Source: Chloroflexota bacterium (GTDB lineage: Bacteria > Chloroflexota > Limnocylindria > QHBO01). From it: a stretch of DNA of 16,825 nucleotides. A model generated the notes under the pieces. That model worked only from the letters and a program-made list of their open reading frames with translations. It was not told the DNA's origin and did not search any database. A program made the position numbers and the translations under genes. The DNA lies in the NCBI GenBank assembly GCA_029865285.1, contig JAOUHE010000024.1, positions 1 through 16,825 on the forward strand, read 5' to 3'. Of the stretch, positions 1-6,953 are shown in pieces (position 1 is the stretch's first letter; each line of letters begins with the position of its first letter).

Positions 1-815
1 AGCCGCATTCCCACCTCGTAGCTGCCGGTGAAGACCAGCCCATCGATGCCGGGGTTCTCCTCGAGCTCCGCACCGACGCTCTCGCCAGGCCCGGTGACCA
101 GGTTGCAGACGCCGGCCGGCACACCGGCCTCGCGAAGCACCTGGCAGAAGATGTAGCCCATCAGCGGCGCATCGGAGGACGGCTTGAGGACGACCGTGTT
201 GCCGGCAATCAGGGCGCCGGCCGCCGGACCCCCCGCGAGCGCCATGGGGAAGTTGAACGGGCTGATCACGCCCCAGACGCCATGCGGCTTCAGCACGCTG
301 CGGGTGTGTTCGGAGGGCGAGAGCGACCCCATCGGCTTCACGAAGCCGTCCGCCTTCTCCATCTCGTCGCTGTAGTAGCGGAGCAGGTCGGCCGTCTCCT
401 CGACGTCGCCGAGCGCCTCGAGGCGGTTCTTGCCCACCTCGAAGGTCATCAGCGCGCCGTAGTCGAACTGGCGCTCGCTGATCAGGTCGGCAGCGCGGCG
501 CAGCAATTCGAGGCGCTTGCGCCATCCGAGGGCACGCCAGGCGGGAAACGCCGCGCGCGCCGCGTCGATTGCGTCCTGCACGTCCTGCCGGGTGCCGACC
601 GGGAAGCGCGACACCACCAGGGAGGCGTCGATCGGTGAGCGGTCCTCGAACTCGGTCGTGCCACGGCGCTCCTCGGCGCCGATCAGCATCGGGTAGGAGC
701 GGCCCAGTTCGCCGCGGGCACGCTCGACGGCGGCGTCGAAGGCGGTCTGGAGCTCTTCGTTGTCTGCCGACAGGGTGGCGTAGGTGATCTTCATGCGGGG
801 GGCGCTGGTGGCCAT
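1..815 (-). CDS. Aldehyde dehydrogenase, 1-pyrroline-5-carboxylate dehydrogenase-like (partial, 3' end off the window)
   Basis: The first 271 residues of an NAD(P)-dependent aldehyde dehydrogenase are visible. Seen directly: PFNFP at residues 186-190, whose Asn188 is the oxyanion-hole residue of the superfamily, the cofactor-contacting Lys211 in VVLKPSSDAP, and FTGSYEVG at 262-269. The N-terminal GRSYPMLIG, the EVGKNRLEA segment (126-134) and FTGSxEVG resemble the P5C dehydrogenase branch (RocA/PutA C-domain), which oxidises glutamate semialdehyde to glutamate in proline catabolism; this substrate assignment is inferred. The catalytic Cys lies beyond the left edge. The start at 815 has GGAGG 11 nt upstream; an in-frame ATG at 794 is the alternative. 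A CATAAT hexamer at 896-901 could be its -10. A long hairpin separates it from the preceding methyltransferase gene, so it is probably its own transcription unit. Confidence 0.85.
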   Translation of the reverse strand, partial: MATSAPRMKITYATLSADNEELQTAFDAAVERARGELGRSYPMLIGAEERRGTTEFEDRSPIDASLVVSRFPVGTRQDVQDAIDAARAAFPAWRALGWRKRLELLRRAADLISERQFDYGALMTFEVGKNRLEALGDVEETADLLRYYSDEMEKADGFVKPMGSLSPSEHTRSVLKPHGVWGVISPFNFPMALAGGPAAGALIAGNTVVLKPSSDAPLMGYIFCQVLREAGVPAGVCNLVTGPGESVGAELEENPGIDGLVFTGSYEVGMR

Positions 816-925
816 CGCGTCTCGGGCCTCCGTGTGCGGATCCGTGCTCGCGCGGGCGCGCGAGGGGTCAATCTCGGTGGGGAATGCCGAGGGTCATTAT
901 GGCACCGATCCGGGCTCGGACGTGC

Positions 926-964
926 CGAAGGTCAGGCTCCGGGGGGAGAGGAGCCTGACCTTCG
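926..964 (-). terminator. Perfect 15-bp hairpin between methyltransferase and aldehyde dehydrogenase genes
   Basis: Arms at 926-940 and 950-964 are exact reverse complements, with a 9-nt loop. No T-run follows on either strand, so it is not a textbook intrinsic terminator. Its place 51 bases past the methyltransferase stop (minus strand) and upstream of the next start suggests termination or mRNA 3'-end protection. Confidence 0.6.
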
Positions 965-1015
965 ACGGTCGAATCTTATCCGACACCCAACCGGTGTCGC
1001 TCGGCGATTCGCGCG

Positions 1016-1717
1016 TCAGCGCGCGTCTGCCGCCGCGAGGTGGTAGAGGCCGAGTTTGAGCTCCAGCGAAGGCGGATGCGGCCCCATCAGGAAGGCGAGG
1101 GCTCGGTCTCCATAGAGGCGCGGCAGGATCTGGAGCGCCACGTCGGGATCGGAGACATCGATCCGGCTGTGGACCACCTTGATCTTGAACCCGTGACGCA
1201 GCCACCATCCTGTGCGCCGCTGGGTTGCCTCCCTGGCGTGGGCCACCACCTCGGGCTCAAGCAGGGCGGACATGGCGTCGCGCCCGTAGTAACCGATCAC
1301 GATCAGGCGTCCGTCGGGCCGCAACACCCGAAGCGCCTCCGCAATCGCGGGCAGCGAGGCGTCGTCGGGCTCGATCAGCCCCGAGAGCACGACATCCACC
1401 GCGTCGTCCCGCAGCGGCAAGTGCTCCGGCGTGCCCTCGACAATCCGGAGGTTCGGTTGGTGTGAGGCGGTGGCTCGCTGGCGCGCCGCTTCGAGCAGCG
1501 CCTGGTCGGACTCGATCCCGTACGTTCGGCCGGTATGGCGCGCGAGGAGCATCGGGTAGTGACCGATCCCGGTCCCGACGTCGGCGACCCGCTTGCCGGC
1601 GAGCGGCAGGATCCGTTCGATCGCCGCCAGCACCTTGCGTTCTGGGTCGATCACCTGGCCGAGGCGGGCGTGGAGCTCCGGGTCCGGATCGGTCCAGGCC
1701 GGAAGGATGGCATGCAT
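1016..1717 (-). CDS. Class I SAM-dependent methyltransferase
   Basis: This 233-residue protein has the Methyltransf_11/25-type Rossmann core. Motif I is VADVGTGIG at residues 44-52, an acidic residue ends strand 2 (GIES, Glu69), motif II-like DDAVDVV is at 104-110, and LRPDGRLIVIG at 132-142 is the usual strand-5 region. There is no signal peptide or membrane segment, so it is cytosolic. The methyl acceptor cannot be told from sequence; small-molecule or lipid acceptors are as likely as any. The start at 1717 is chosen because it forms a TGATG junction with the stop of the upstream lipoprotein gene, implying translational coupling. A longer in-frame reading extends to 1936 but its extra residues are Arg/His/Pro-rich shadow sequence. 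It is the last gene of a kinase-regulator-lipoprotein-methyltransferase cluster. Confidence 0.8.
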   Translation of the reverse strand: MHAILPAWTDPDPELHARLGQVIDPERKVLAAIERILPLAGKRVADVGTGIGHYPMLLARHTGRTYGIESDQALLEAARQRATASHQPNLRIVEGTPEHLPLRDDAVDVVLSGLIEPDDASLPAIAEALRVLRPDGRLIVIGYYGRDAMSALLEPEVVAHAREATQRRTGWWLRHGFKIKVVHSRIDVSDPDVALQILPRLYGDRALAFLMGPHPPSLELKLGLYHLAAADAR

Positions 1718-2376
1718 CAGGGCACAGACACGGAGATCTGGGCCGGCGCGCCGTCGGCGGTGAGGAGCGCCTCTCCGGCCAGGAATTGGAGGTCGAATTC
1801 GATCGGACCGGACGCGATGCGCGTGGCGAGCAGCGGGATGGTGAGCGTTCCGCCGACCAGGAGTGGGCCCCAGCCGAGGGACGTGGTGCCGGCCGGCTCT
1901 CCCTGCTCGCCTGGTCCTTCGACCCACTTCGTCCACTCCTGGTAGAGCGGCGGTCCGCCGTCGCGAATGCGCTGCTCGGACGGGGCGAACGGTGCCAGCA
2001 CGACCGTGTTGCTCAACTCCGTCGGCCAGCGCAGCACGAGCTCCGAGATCACCGTCGTGCCGAGGTTTGTGACCGTCAGCACGATTCGTCCTGAAGCGCC
2101 CGCCTCCAGCTCGACGGAGACGGCCTGGCTGATCGCACGGGAATCGGACGACCCCGCGGGCGGCAGGGCGAGGTGCGGGATCGGGGTTGCGGTGGGCAGC
2201 GGCGTCGCGGTCGGGTCAGGTGTCGGGCTTGCCCCCGCACTTGCGCTTGCGCTCGGTGAAGCGCTGGGCGTCGGCGTCTCGCCGAGGCAAGCACTGAGCA
2301 GGAGGCAGATCACCAGCAGCCAGGCGGCCGCAGCTGAACGGCGCGCCGCGTGCGTGCGGTCAATCACCTGGCTCAT
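1717..2376 (-). CDS. Secreted lipoprotein with Pro/Thr/Ser linker and a beta-sandwich-like domain
   Basis: Not a recognised named family. The N-terminus has an Arg-containing n-region, a hydrophobic stretch (about residues 15-29) and a lipobox LSAC at 27-30, so Cys30 should be lipidated. Residues 33-67 form a low-complexity Ser/Pro/Thr/Ala linker typical of surface lipoproteins in this kind of genome. The rest (about 85-219) is predicted mostly beta; the stretch reading GRIVLTVTNLGTTVISELVL resembles the first strands of DUF11/CARDB-type domains, which is suggestive only. The ATG at 2376 overlaps the response-regulator gene by 17 bases and has GAGG directly against it. A GTG at 2367 has the same GAGG at a 9-nt spacing and may be the true start. 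Its place between a two-component pair and a methyltransferase suggests an envelope sensor accessory or a regulated output. Confidence 0.7.
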   Translation of the reverse strand: MSQVIDRTHAARRSAAAAWLLVICLLLSACLGETPTPSASPSASASAGASPTPDPTATPLPTATPIPHLALPPAGSSDSRAISQAVSVELEAGASGRIVLTVTNLGTTVISELVLRWPTELSNTVVLAPFAPSEQRIRDGGPPLYQEWTKWVEGPGEQGEPAGTTSLGWGPLLVGGTLTIPLLATRIASGPIEFDLQFLAGEALLTADGAPAQISVSVP

Positions 2377-3037
2377 CCTCGAGCTGCGCGAGTTTGTTGC
2401 GAAAGGCGAAGGTGGCCGCCTGCGCCCGGCTCACCAGCGAGAGTTTGCCGAGGACGCTGCTGACGTAGTTGCGGACCGTCTTCTCGGCCAGACCCATGGC
2501 ACCGGCGATCTCGCGGTTCGACATGCCCTGCGCCACGTGCGCCAAAACGCGCCGTTCCTGCTCGGTGAGTTCGCCGAAGGTTCCCTTTTCCTCCGTGTGC
2601 GACGCGTATCGCAGGCGTTCCAGCACCGCGGCGGTGACGCTCGGGTCGAGCATCGACCCTCCGCCAGCCACCGTACGGATGGCCTGCACCAGCTCCTCCG
2701 AACCGATGCGCTTGAGGACGTATCCCGATGCTCCGGCGGAGATGGCCGCGAAGAGCGTCTCTTCGTCGGAGAAGCTGGTGAGCATCACCACCGGTATACC
2801 GGGCATCTCCGACGTGATGGTGCCGCAGGCCTCGATTCCCGAGCCGTGTGGCATCCGGACGTCGAGCAGGACCACATCGGGTCGCAGTGCGCGCGTCAGG
2901 CGCACCGCCTCCACACCCGAGTCGGCCTCGCCGACGACGCGGAATCCATGCTCTCGGTCAAGCAGTGCGGACAGCCCGAGCCGGACGACCTCGTGGTCGT
3001 CGGCGATGACGATCCGAATCGGTGGCGCGATGGTCAC
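2360..3037 (-). CDS. NarL/LiaR-family response regulator
   Basis: A 225-residue DNA-binding response regulator. The receiver domain (about residues 7-122) shows the acidic pair Asp13-Asp14, phospho-acceptor Asp59 in LLDVRMP, Thr87 in VVMLTS and Lys109 in YVLKR, so all switch residues are present. A LuxR/GerE-type helix-turn-helix lies at about 155-218, with the LTEQERRVL...SNREIA...EKTVRNYVSSVLGKL pattern. The start is a GTG at 3037, 33 nt after the kinase stop; no clear Shine-Dalgarno is visible, so it probably depends on translation of the kinase gene. The upstream kinase is of the matching HisKA_3 class, so the two should form a cognate pair. Targets are unknown; the two downstream overlapping genes would be co-transcribed with it. 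Confidence 0.93.
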   Translation of the reverse strand: MTIAPPIRIVIADDHEVVRLGLSALLDREHGFRVVGEADSGVEAVRLTRALRPDVVLLDVRMPHGSGIEACGTITSEMPGIPVVMLTSFSDEETLFAAISAGASGYVLKRIGSEELVQAIRTVAGGGSMLDPSVTAAVLERLRYASHTEEKGTFGELTEQERRVLAHVAQGMSNREIAGAMGLAEKTVRNYVSSVLGKLSLVSRAQAATFAFRNKLAQLEDEPGD

Positions 3038-3070
3038 GGCGGTACCGGGTAGCGGTGTCGGTTGGTGGAG

Positions 3071-4549
3071 TCAGGCGGAGCGGCCGGAGGTCGGCAACGG
3101 CATGGTAAGGGAGACGGTCGTCCCGCGTCCTGCACCGGTCTCGACGGTGAGCGAGCCTCCCAGCAGTTTGGCGCGACCGCGCATGTTGTCGAGGCCGCGG
3201 CCTCCGCTCGACGCAGACGAGGCCACGTCGAACCCGGCCCCATCGTCGCGGATCAGCAGTCGAAGGTCGGCGCCCACGCTCCACAGGCGCGTCTCGATTC
3301 GCGTCGCGTGTGCATGGCGCAGGGTATTGCTGAATGCCGCGCGAACGATCTGGCGCAGCTCCTCGGCATCGCCCACCGTGAGCGGAGGCAGCCAGGCGTC
3401 CTGCACGCGCAGGTCGAAGACGACGAGCGAAGAGAGGTCCATCTCGGCAGCGACCGCGGCGATCGTCGCCGCGGGGTCCAGCCCGTCGTTGCCCTCATCC
3501 TCCAGCCCCGAGATGTACCCACGAATCTCGGCGATCGTGCGGTCCAGTTCGCCCATCACGCGATGGATCGCGACCCGCGACTCCTCCGTATCGAGGGTGG
3601 TTGTCATGGCGTCAAGATGCAGCCCCGCGGCATAGATGGACTGGATGACGCCGTCATGCAGATCACGGCCGATCCGTTCCCGCTCGCGGGCCAGGACTGC
3701 TCGGCCGCGCGCCTCGCCCAGGGTGCGATCGGTCTCCTGCTCGAACAGATCGAGCGCCGCGATGACGGCAACCGCGATGACCAGCCCGGCGAAAGAGCGC
3801 AGCACCTCGATCGGGATGCCGAGCGCGGCGCCGACGGTCGACCCGTTGACCTCCGAGGCAGGCGCAAAGGGTGCCGGCATCCCGAGGAGTCCGCCGACCA
3901 CGGCATAGGCACCGAATGCGAGGGCCGCCGTCCGCAATCCGGCCATCACCCGTGGTCGGGCAACTGACCCCAGCTCAGCTGCGCTCGCCCAGAGGCCCCA
4001 GGCTGCCAGCAGCGCGCCCGGCAGGGCGAGCATCCATCGTCCCAGCACATCACCAACGGCGAGTGAAGCGCCGATAAGGTTGAGTGCCTCATCGATCTTC
4101 CCGGCTTCGAGCCACGCGTCCGGCGATGGGACCTGCGCCGCTGTCGACGTCGAGACTGCCGCCGTCGCGCCGCCCCAGGCCAGCAGCAAGACCGCCGGGA
4201 GCCAGCGGGGCAGCGTGGCCAGCCTGCCCGTCGACCTGACGAGCTCGACGCCGAACTGCAGCAGCAGGGCGAACGAGATGCCCTTGATGGCCAACTGGAC
4301 GAAGAGGAGCGCCTCGGTCAGCGGCAGCGGCAGGTAGCCCGACTGCAGCGGCACGAAGAGGTAGCCCCACTCGTGAAGGCCGTGCAGGATGCCGAACGCG
4401 GCCAGCCAGGGCAGCGCGCGCGCCAGCGGCACGGTACTGCGCTTGAGCGATTGGAGGGCGATCGCCAGGCCCATGACGAAGAAGACCTGGCCGTAGACCG
4501 ACAGGACGACGATCCGGTTCGTGGCGAACAGATCGGCAAGTGTGTCCAT
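3071..4549 (-). CDS. Multi-pass membrane sensor histidine kinase (NarX/LiaS-type HisKA_3)
   Basis: A 492-residue kinase. The first 270 residues hold about seven hydrophobic segments (roughly 14-34, 44-63, 76-100, 116-132, 170-190, 204-224, 250-268), with an extracytoplasmic-looking loop at about 133-165; I do not recognise the input domain. A short coiled linker follows. The dimerisation domain has the phospho-acceptor His298 in RDLHDGVIQSIYAAGL, the HisKA_3 signature. The HATPase domain shows the N box (SNTLRHA, Asn408), DDGAGFD at 435-441, GRGLDNMRGRA at 450-460 and GRGTTVSLTMP at 474-484. It should phosphorylate the regulator encoded next. The start at 4549 has GGAG only two bases upstream, which is tight. 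The signal is unknown; an integral 7TM-like sensor suggests a membrane-associated or small-molecule cue. Confidence 0.93.
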   Translation of the reverse strand: MDTLADLFATNRIVVLSVYGQVFFVMGLAIALQSLKRSTVPLARALPWLAAFGILHGLHEWGYLFVPLQSGYLPLPLTEALLFVQLAIKGISFALLLQFGVELVRSTGRLATLPRWLPAVLLLAWGGATAAVSTSTAAQVPSPDAWLEAGKIDEALNLIGASLAVGDVLGRWMLALPGALLAAWGLWASAAELGSVARPRVMAGLRTAALAFGAYAVVGGLLGMPAPFAPASEVNGSTVGAALGIPIEVLRSFAGLVIAVAVIAALDLFEQETDRTLGEARGRAVLARERERIGRDLHDGVIQSIYAAGLHLDAMTTTLDTEESRVAIHRVMGELDRTIAEIRGYISGLEDEGNDGLDPAATIAAVAAEMDLSSLVVFDLRVQDAWLPPLTVGDAEELRQIVRAAFSNTLRHAHATRIETRLWSVGADLRLLIRDDGAGFDVASSASSGGRGLDNMRGRAKLLGGSLTVETGAGRGTTVSLTMPLPTSGRSA

Positions 4550-4585
4550 GACTCCATCTTAGGCTGCCGGACCCGCAGCTCCGAG

Positions 4586-4615
4586 ACCGAATCCCGGTCA
4601 GTCGCTGCTTGTCAA
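4586..4615 (-). promoter_or_regulatory. Candidate sigma-70 promoter for the kinase-regulator cluster; only notable element of the 4550-4687 gap
   Basis: On the minus strand a perfect TTGACA (4610-4615) is followed after 18 nt by TTCGGT (4586-4591), which is a poor -10. The predicted start would lie about 30 bases before the kinase ATG. I saw no convincing terminator after the amylase stop at 4688, so read-through from the amylase gene is also possible. Only the -35 is strong. Confidence 0.3.
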
Positions 4616-4687
4616 AGGTGCTCGATCGCGCTCCAGATTCCCTTCGTGCCCGTGCAGTGGTCCTGTCCTTGCGAGTAGCGGCCGCGC

Positions 4688-6235
4688 TCACCGAGTGACT
4701 TGCCAGATGCCGCCCCACCGAGCGGGAAGGGTGATAACCAGGCCACCCTCGGCAGTGCCGCTAATGATCGCGGAGCGCTCATCGGTACTCAGCAGCGACG
4801 ACAGGCGCGCGGCATCAAACGGCCCGGGCAACACCAGTTCGACGGGGTCCTCGCCGGCGTTCGCTCCGACGATCGCCCGATCCGCATCCGAAGTGCGCTC
4901 AAATGCGACCGCCGCGCCGCCTGCGACCAGCGTCCGGTATCCGTCGCCGCGGAGGGCGGGATCCGCTGCTCGGGCGGCCACCGCCCCGCGCATGAACGCG
5001 AGCAGTCCATGGTTCCAGTCGCCCTCGTTCGGCGGGAATGCACGGCGGCTGTCCGGATCGGCGTGACCGGTCATCCCGATCTCGTCGCCGTAGTAGATGC
5101 TCGGCGCCCCGGGCATCGCCATCTGGAGCAGCGTGGCGATCCGCAGCGACGCCTCGTCCTCACCGCACAAGGCCAGTGCGCGGGGCGTGTCATGCGAGTC
5201 GAGCAGGTTCAGCTGCGCCGCGACGTGCTCGGCCGGGTACGAGGTGAGCAGCTCTTCCACGCGCGTCGCAAAGCCGGCGCCATCGAGTGGGAGCAGGCCC
5301 TCGGCGACCGCGCCGTGCCCACCGGCCACTGCCCGATCGAGGTGCGAACCAGCCGCGAACCCCAGGATGCCGAAGCCGAGCGGGTAGTTCATCAGTGCGT
5401 CGAATCGGTCCGGTCCGAGCCACTCCGGGGAGACGTCCCAGATCTCGGCCACGAGGTAGGCCTCGGGGTTCACCGCCCGCACGCGGTGACGGAACTCGGC
5501 CCAGAAGGTGAGGTCCTCGATCTCGGCGGCGACGTCCAGGCGCCACCCGTCCGCCCCGAAGCGGATCCAGTGCTCCGCCACGCCAAGCAGGTACTCGCGC
5601 ATCTGCGGGTTGCCGACGTTCAGCTTTGGCAGCGCCGGAAGGTTCCACCATGCCTGGTAGCCGAGCGTCTTGATCGATGCAGGGCCTTCACGGTGCGTCG
5701 TGCCGTAGTCGGCCGGGAGCGCTGCCGACAACGATCGCTCCGGATACGCGTGCAGCGGCCGACCCTTGGTGAGGACCGAGGGGTCGAGGTAGAACCACTC
5801 GCGGTACGGCGAGTGGCGACCGGTCTCGAGCACGTGGTGAAACGGCCAGAAGCCGCGGCTGGCGTGGTTGAAGACACCGTCGAGCACGACGCGCATGCCG
5901 CGTCGGTGTGCCTCGTCGAGCAGTTCGCGCAACGCGTCGTTGCCGCCGAGCAGCGGATCGACGGTGTAGTAGTCGTAGGTATGGAATCGATGGTTCGAGG
6001 CAGAGGCGAAGATCGGGTTCAGGTAGAGCGCCGTCACCCCCAGCGAAGCGATGTGATCGAGCCGCTCGATGATCCCGTACAGGTCGCCCCCCTTAAAGCC
6101 ATGCACGGTGGGTGGCGACTCCCACGGCTCCATCGGTCCGGGGCGCGTGACACGCTCGGAGCGGGCGAACCGGTCGGGGAAGATCTGGTAGAAGACGGCA
6201 TCCCGAACCCAGGCCGGAGGCGCGCCGTCGGACAT
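4688..6235 (-). CDS. GH13 alpha-amylase family enzyme, neopullulanase/cyclomaltodextrinase-like
   Basis: This 515-residue enzyme hydrolyses alpha-glucosidic bonds in maltodextrin-like substrates. All GH13 regions are visible: DGVFNH at 119-124 (region I), GWRLDVAAE at 230-238 with nucleophile Asp234, LVAEIWD at 261-267 with acid/base Glu264, and LLDSHDTPR at 344-352 with transition-state stabiliser Asp349. VFYQIFPDRF near the N-terminus and HGFKGGDLYGI at 45-55 are typical of the neopullulanase/maltogenic amylase group. The usual N-terminal CBM34 domain of many relatives is missing. The C-terminal beta domain runs from about 430. There is no signal peptide, so it acts on imported oligosaccharides. 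The start at 6235 is chosen because homology begins there; an in-frame extension to 6418 reads through unrelated-looking sequence. It begins 8 bases after the stop of a permease-like tail, a spacing expected inside a sugar-uptake operon. Confidence 0.92.
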   Translation of the reverse strand: MSDGAPPAWVRDAVFYQIFPDRFARSERVTRPGPMEPWESPPTVHGFKGGDLYGIIERLDHIASLGVTALYLNPIFASASNHRFHTYDYYTVDPLLGGNDALRELLDEAHRRGMRVVLDGVFNHASRGFWPFHHVLETGRHSPYREWFYLDPSVLTKGRPLHAYPERSLSAALPADYGTTHREGPASIKTLGYQAWWNLPALPKLNVGNPQMREYLLGVAEHWIRFGADGWRLDVAAEIEDLTFWAEFRHRVRAVNPEAYLVAEIWDVSPEWLGPDRFDALMNYPLGFGILGFAAGSHLDRAVAGGHGAVAEGLLPLDGAGFATRVEELLTSYPAEHVAAQLNLLDSHDTPRALALCGEDEASLRIATLLQMAMPGAPSIYYGDEIGMTGHADPDSRRAFPPNEGDWNHGLLAFMRGAVAARAADPALRGDGYRTLVAGGAAVAFERTSDADRAIVGANAGEDPVELVLPGPFDAARLSSLLSTDERSAIISGTAEGGLVITLPARWGGIWQVTR

Positions 6236-6243
6236 CGCCCGAA

Positions 6244-6336
6244 TCAGCCCTTCACGCTGCCAAGGGTGACCCCGGAGATGAGCCACTTCCAGGAGTCGAG
6301 GAAGACGATCGCCCGGGCCGATGCGGAGAACGGCAG
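6244..6336 (-). pseudogene. Orphan C-terminal tail of a MalG-type sugar ABC permease (remnant or small leader ORF)
   Basis: Reading the minus strand from 6336, the last 17 codons before a TGA at 6246-6244 encode DSWKWLISGVTLGSVKG. The ending G(L/V)TxGxVKG is the characteristic C-terminus of MalG/LacG-class carbohydrate permeases (E. coli MalG ends in GLTAGGVKG). The rest of the permease is absent: upstream the frame runs into a promoter region and then a gene on the other strand. The amylase ATG follows 8 nt after this stop, as in intact malEFG-amylase operons. AGGAG lies at 6343-6347, six bases before an in-frame CTG at 6334-6336, so a 30-residue peptide might still be made. A deletion remnant is my preferred reading. 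Confidence 0.5.
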
Positions 6337-6388
6337 CTGCTTCTCCTCTGGTGGCTGCACCGATTGAGTGAACCCGATCTGGCGGCCG

Positions 6389-6418
6389 AGGATACGAACT
6401 CGCGGCGACCCCTGTCAA
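6389..6418 (-). promoter_or_regulatory. Sigma-70-type promoter reading toward the amylase gene
   Basis: A perfect TTGACA (6413-6418, minus strand) and TATCCT (6389-6394) are separated by 18 nt. Transcription would start near 6382, giving a leader of about 145 nt that contains the permease-like tail. It sits back to back with the plus-strand -10 at 6465-6470. Confidence 0.5.
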
Positions 6419-6464
6419 GGATCAGCCGGCATCGGCTCCGGGCGCCCGGTGCGGGCCACGCTGC

Positions 6465-6477
6465 TACGATCCCGCCG
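6465..6477 (+). promoter_or_regulatory. Extended-gap -10 element of a probably leaderless gene
   Basis: TACGAT at 6465-6470 fits the TANNNT -10 pattern and lies 7 nt before the ATG at 6478, which puts the transcription start at or next to the start codon. No Shine-Dalgarno is present and no -35 match is seen. Confidence 0.45.
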
Positions 6478-6915
6478 ATGCCTCCCACGCCCGCGCCCTC
6501 CGCCGAACCCCCCGCTCCGCGGATGCCCTGGGGCGTCCGGCTCTGGTTTGGCTGGGCCTTCGCACTGCTGGCCATCACGGGTCTGCTGCTGCCGCGGATC
6601 ATCGAGTACGTTGACTTCAGCGAACGGGCCCCGTTCAGCCTGCTCGGGATCTTCATGATGCTCGAGCTGGCGACCGTCATCTTCGGCGTAACGGTCGCCA
6701 TGCAGCGCAAGAAGATCGCCTGGCGCTTCGCCATCGGGATCGCGGTGCTGGCGGCGCCGATGCTGGCCGGCCTGCCCCCCATCCTGCTGGAGTTCCCTGC
6801 GGAGTCCGCGGCCGGGTGGCAGGCGCTCTTCGTGCCGGTCGGGTTGGTCATCACCGTGGTGCTGCTGATCGCGCTGCTGCGGCGCTCGTCACGGGACTAT
6901 TTCAGCGAGGACTGA
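6478..6915 (+). CDS. Four-helix membrane protein of unknown function
   Basis: I do not recognise this 145-residue protein. After a Pro/Ala-rich N-terminus (1-17) there are four hydrophobic segments at about 18-39, 53-75, 83-104 and 115-134. Positively charged residues (QRKK after helix 2, RRSSR after helix 4) and a short acidic tail ending FSED suggest both ends face the cytoplasm. The start at 6478 is preferred because of the -10 hexamer 7 nt upstream and because the in-frame extension back to 6364 is Arg/His-rich with no support; an internal ATG at 6523 (Met16) is possible. It is divergent from the amylase gene and 38 bp before the FAH-family gene, which has its own -10 in that gap, so a functional link is not established. 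Confidence 0.65.
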   Translation: MPPTPAPSAEPPAPRMPWGVRLWFGWAFALLAITGLLLPRIIEYVDFSERAPFSLLGIFMMLELATVIFGVTVAMQRKKIAWRFAIGIAVLAAPMLAGLPPILLEFPAESAAGWQALFVPVGLVITVVLLIALLRRSSRDYFSED

Positions 6916-6941
6916 TCGGCCGAGGCTCGCCACCGCCTCCC

Positions 6942-6953
6942 TATACTGGCCCC
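6942..6953 (+). promoter_or_regulatory. TATACT -10 element of the FAH-tdh-kbl cluster, leaderless
   Basis: TATACT at 6942-6947 matches the -10 consensus in five of six bases and ends 6 nt before the GTG at 6954. No Shine-Dalgarno lies between them, so the mRNA probably starts at the GTG. No -35 match at 17 or 18 nt upstream. Confidence 0.5.

Noticed and set aside
4700..6367. 555-codon plus-strand frame opposite the amylase
   Set aside because: It mirrors the codon pattern of the amylase gene and shows no domain; all GH13 motifs are on the minus strand.
6252..6854. 200-codon minus-strand frame covering the small membrane-protein gene
   Set aside because: Its reading frame differs from that of the permease-like tail and it shows no domain; the plus-strand frame has four clean membrane helices and a -10 element.
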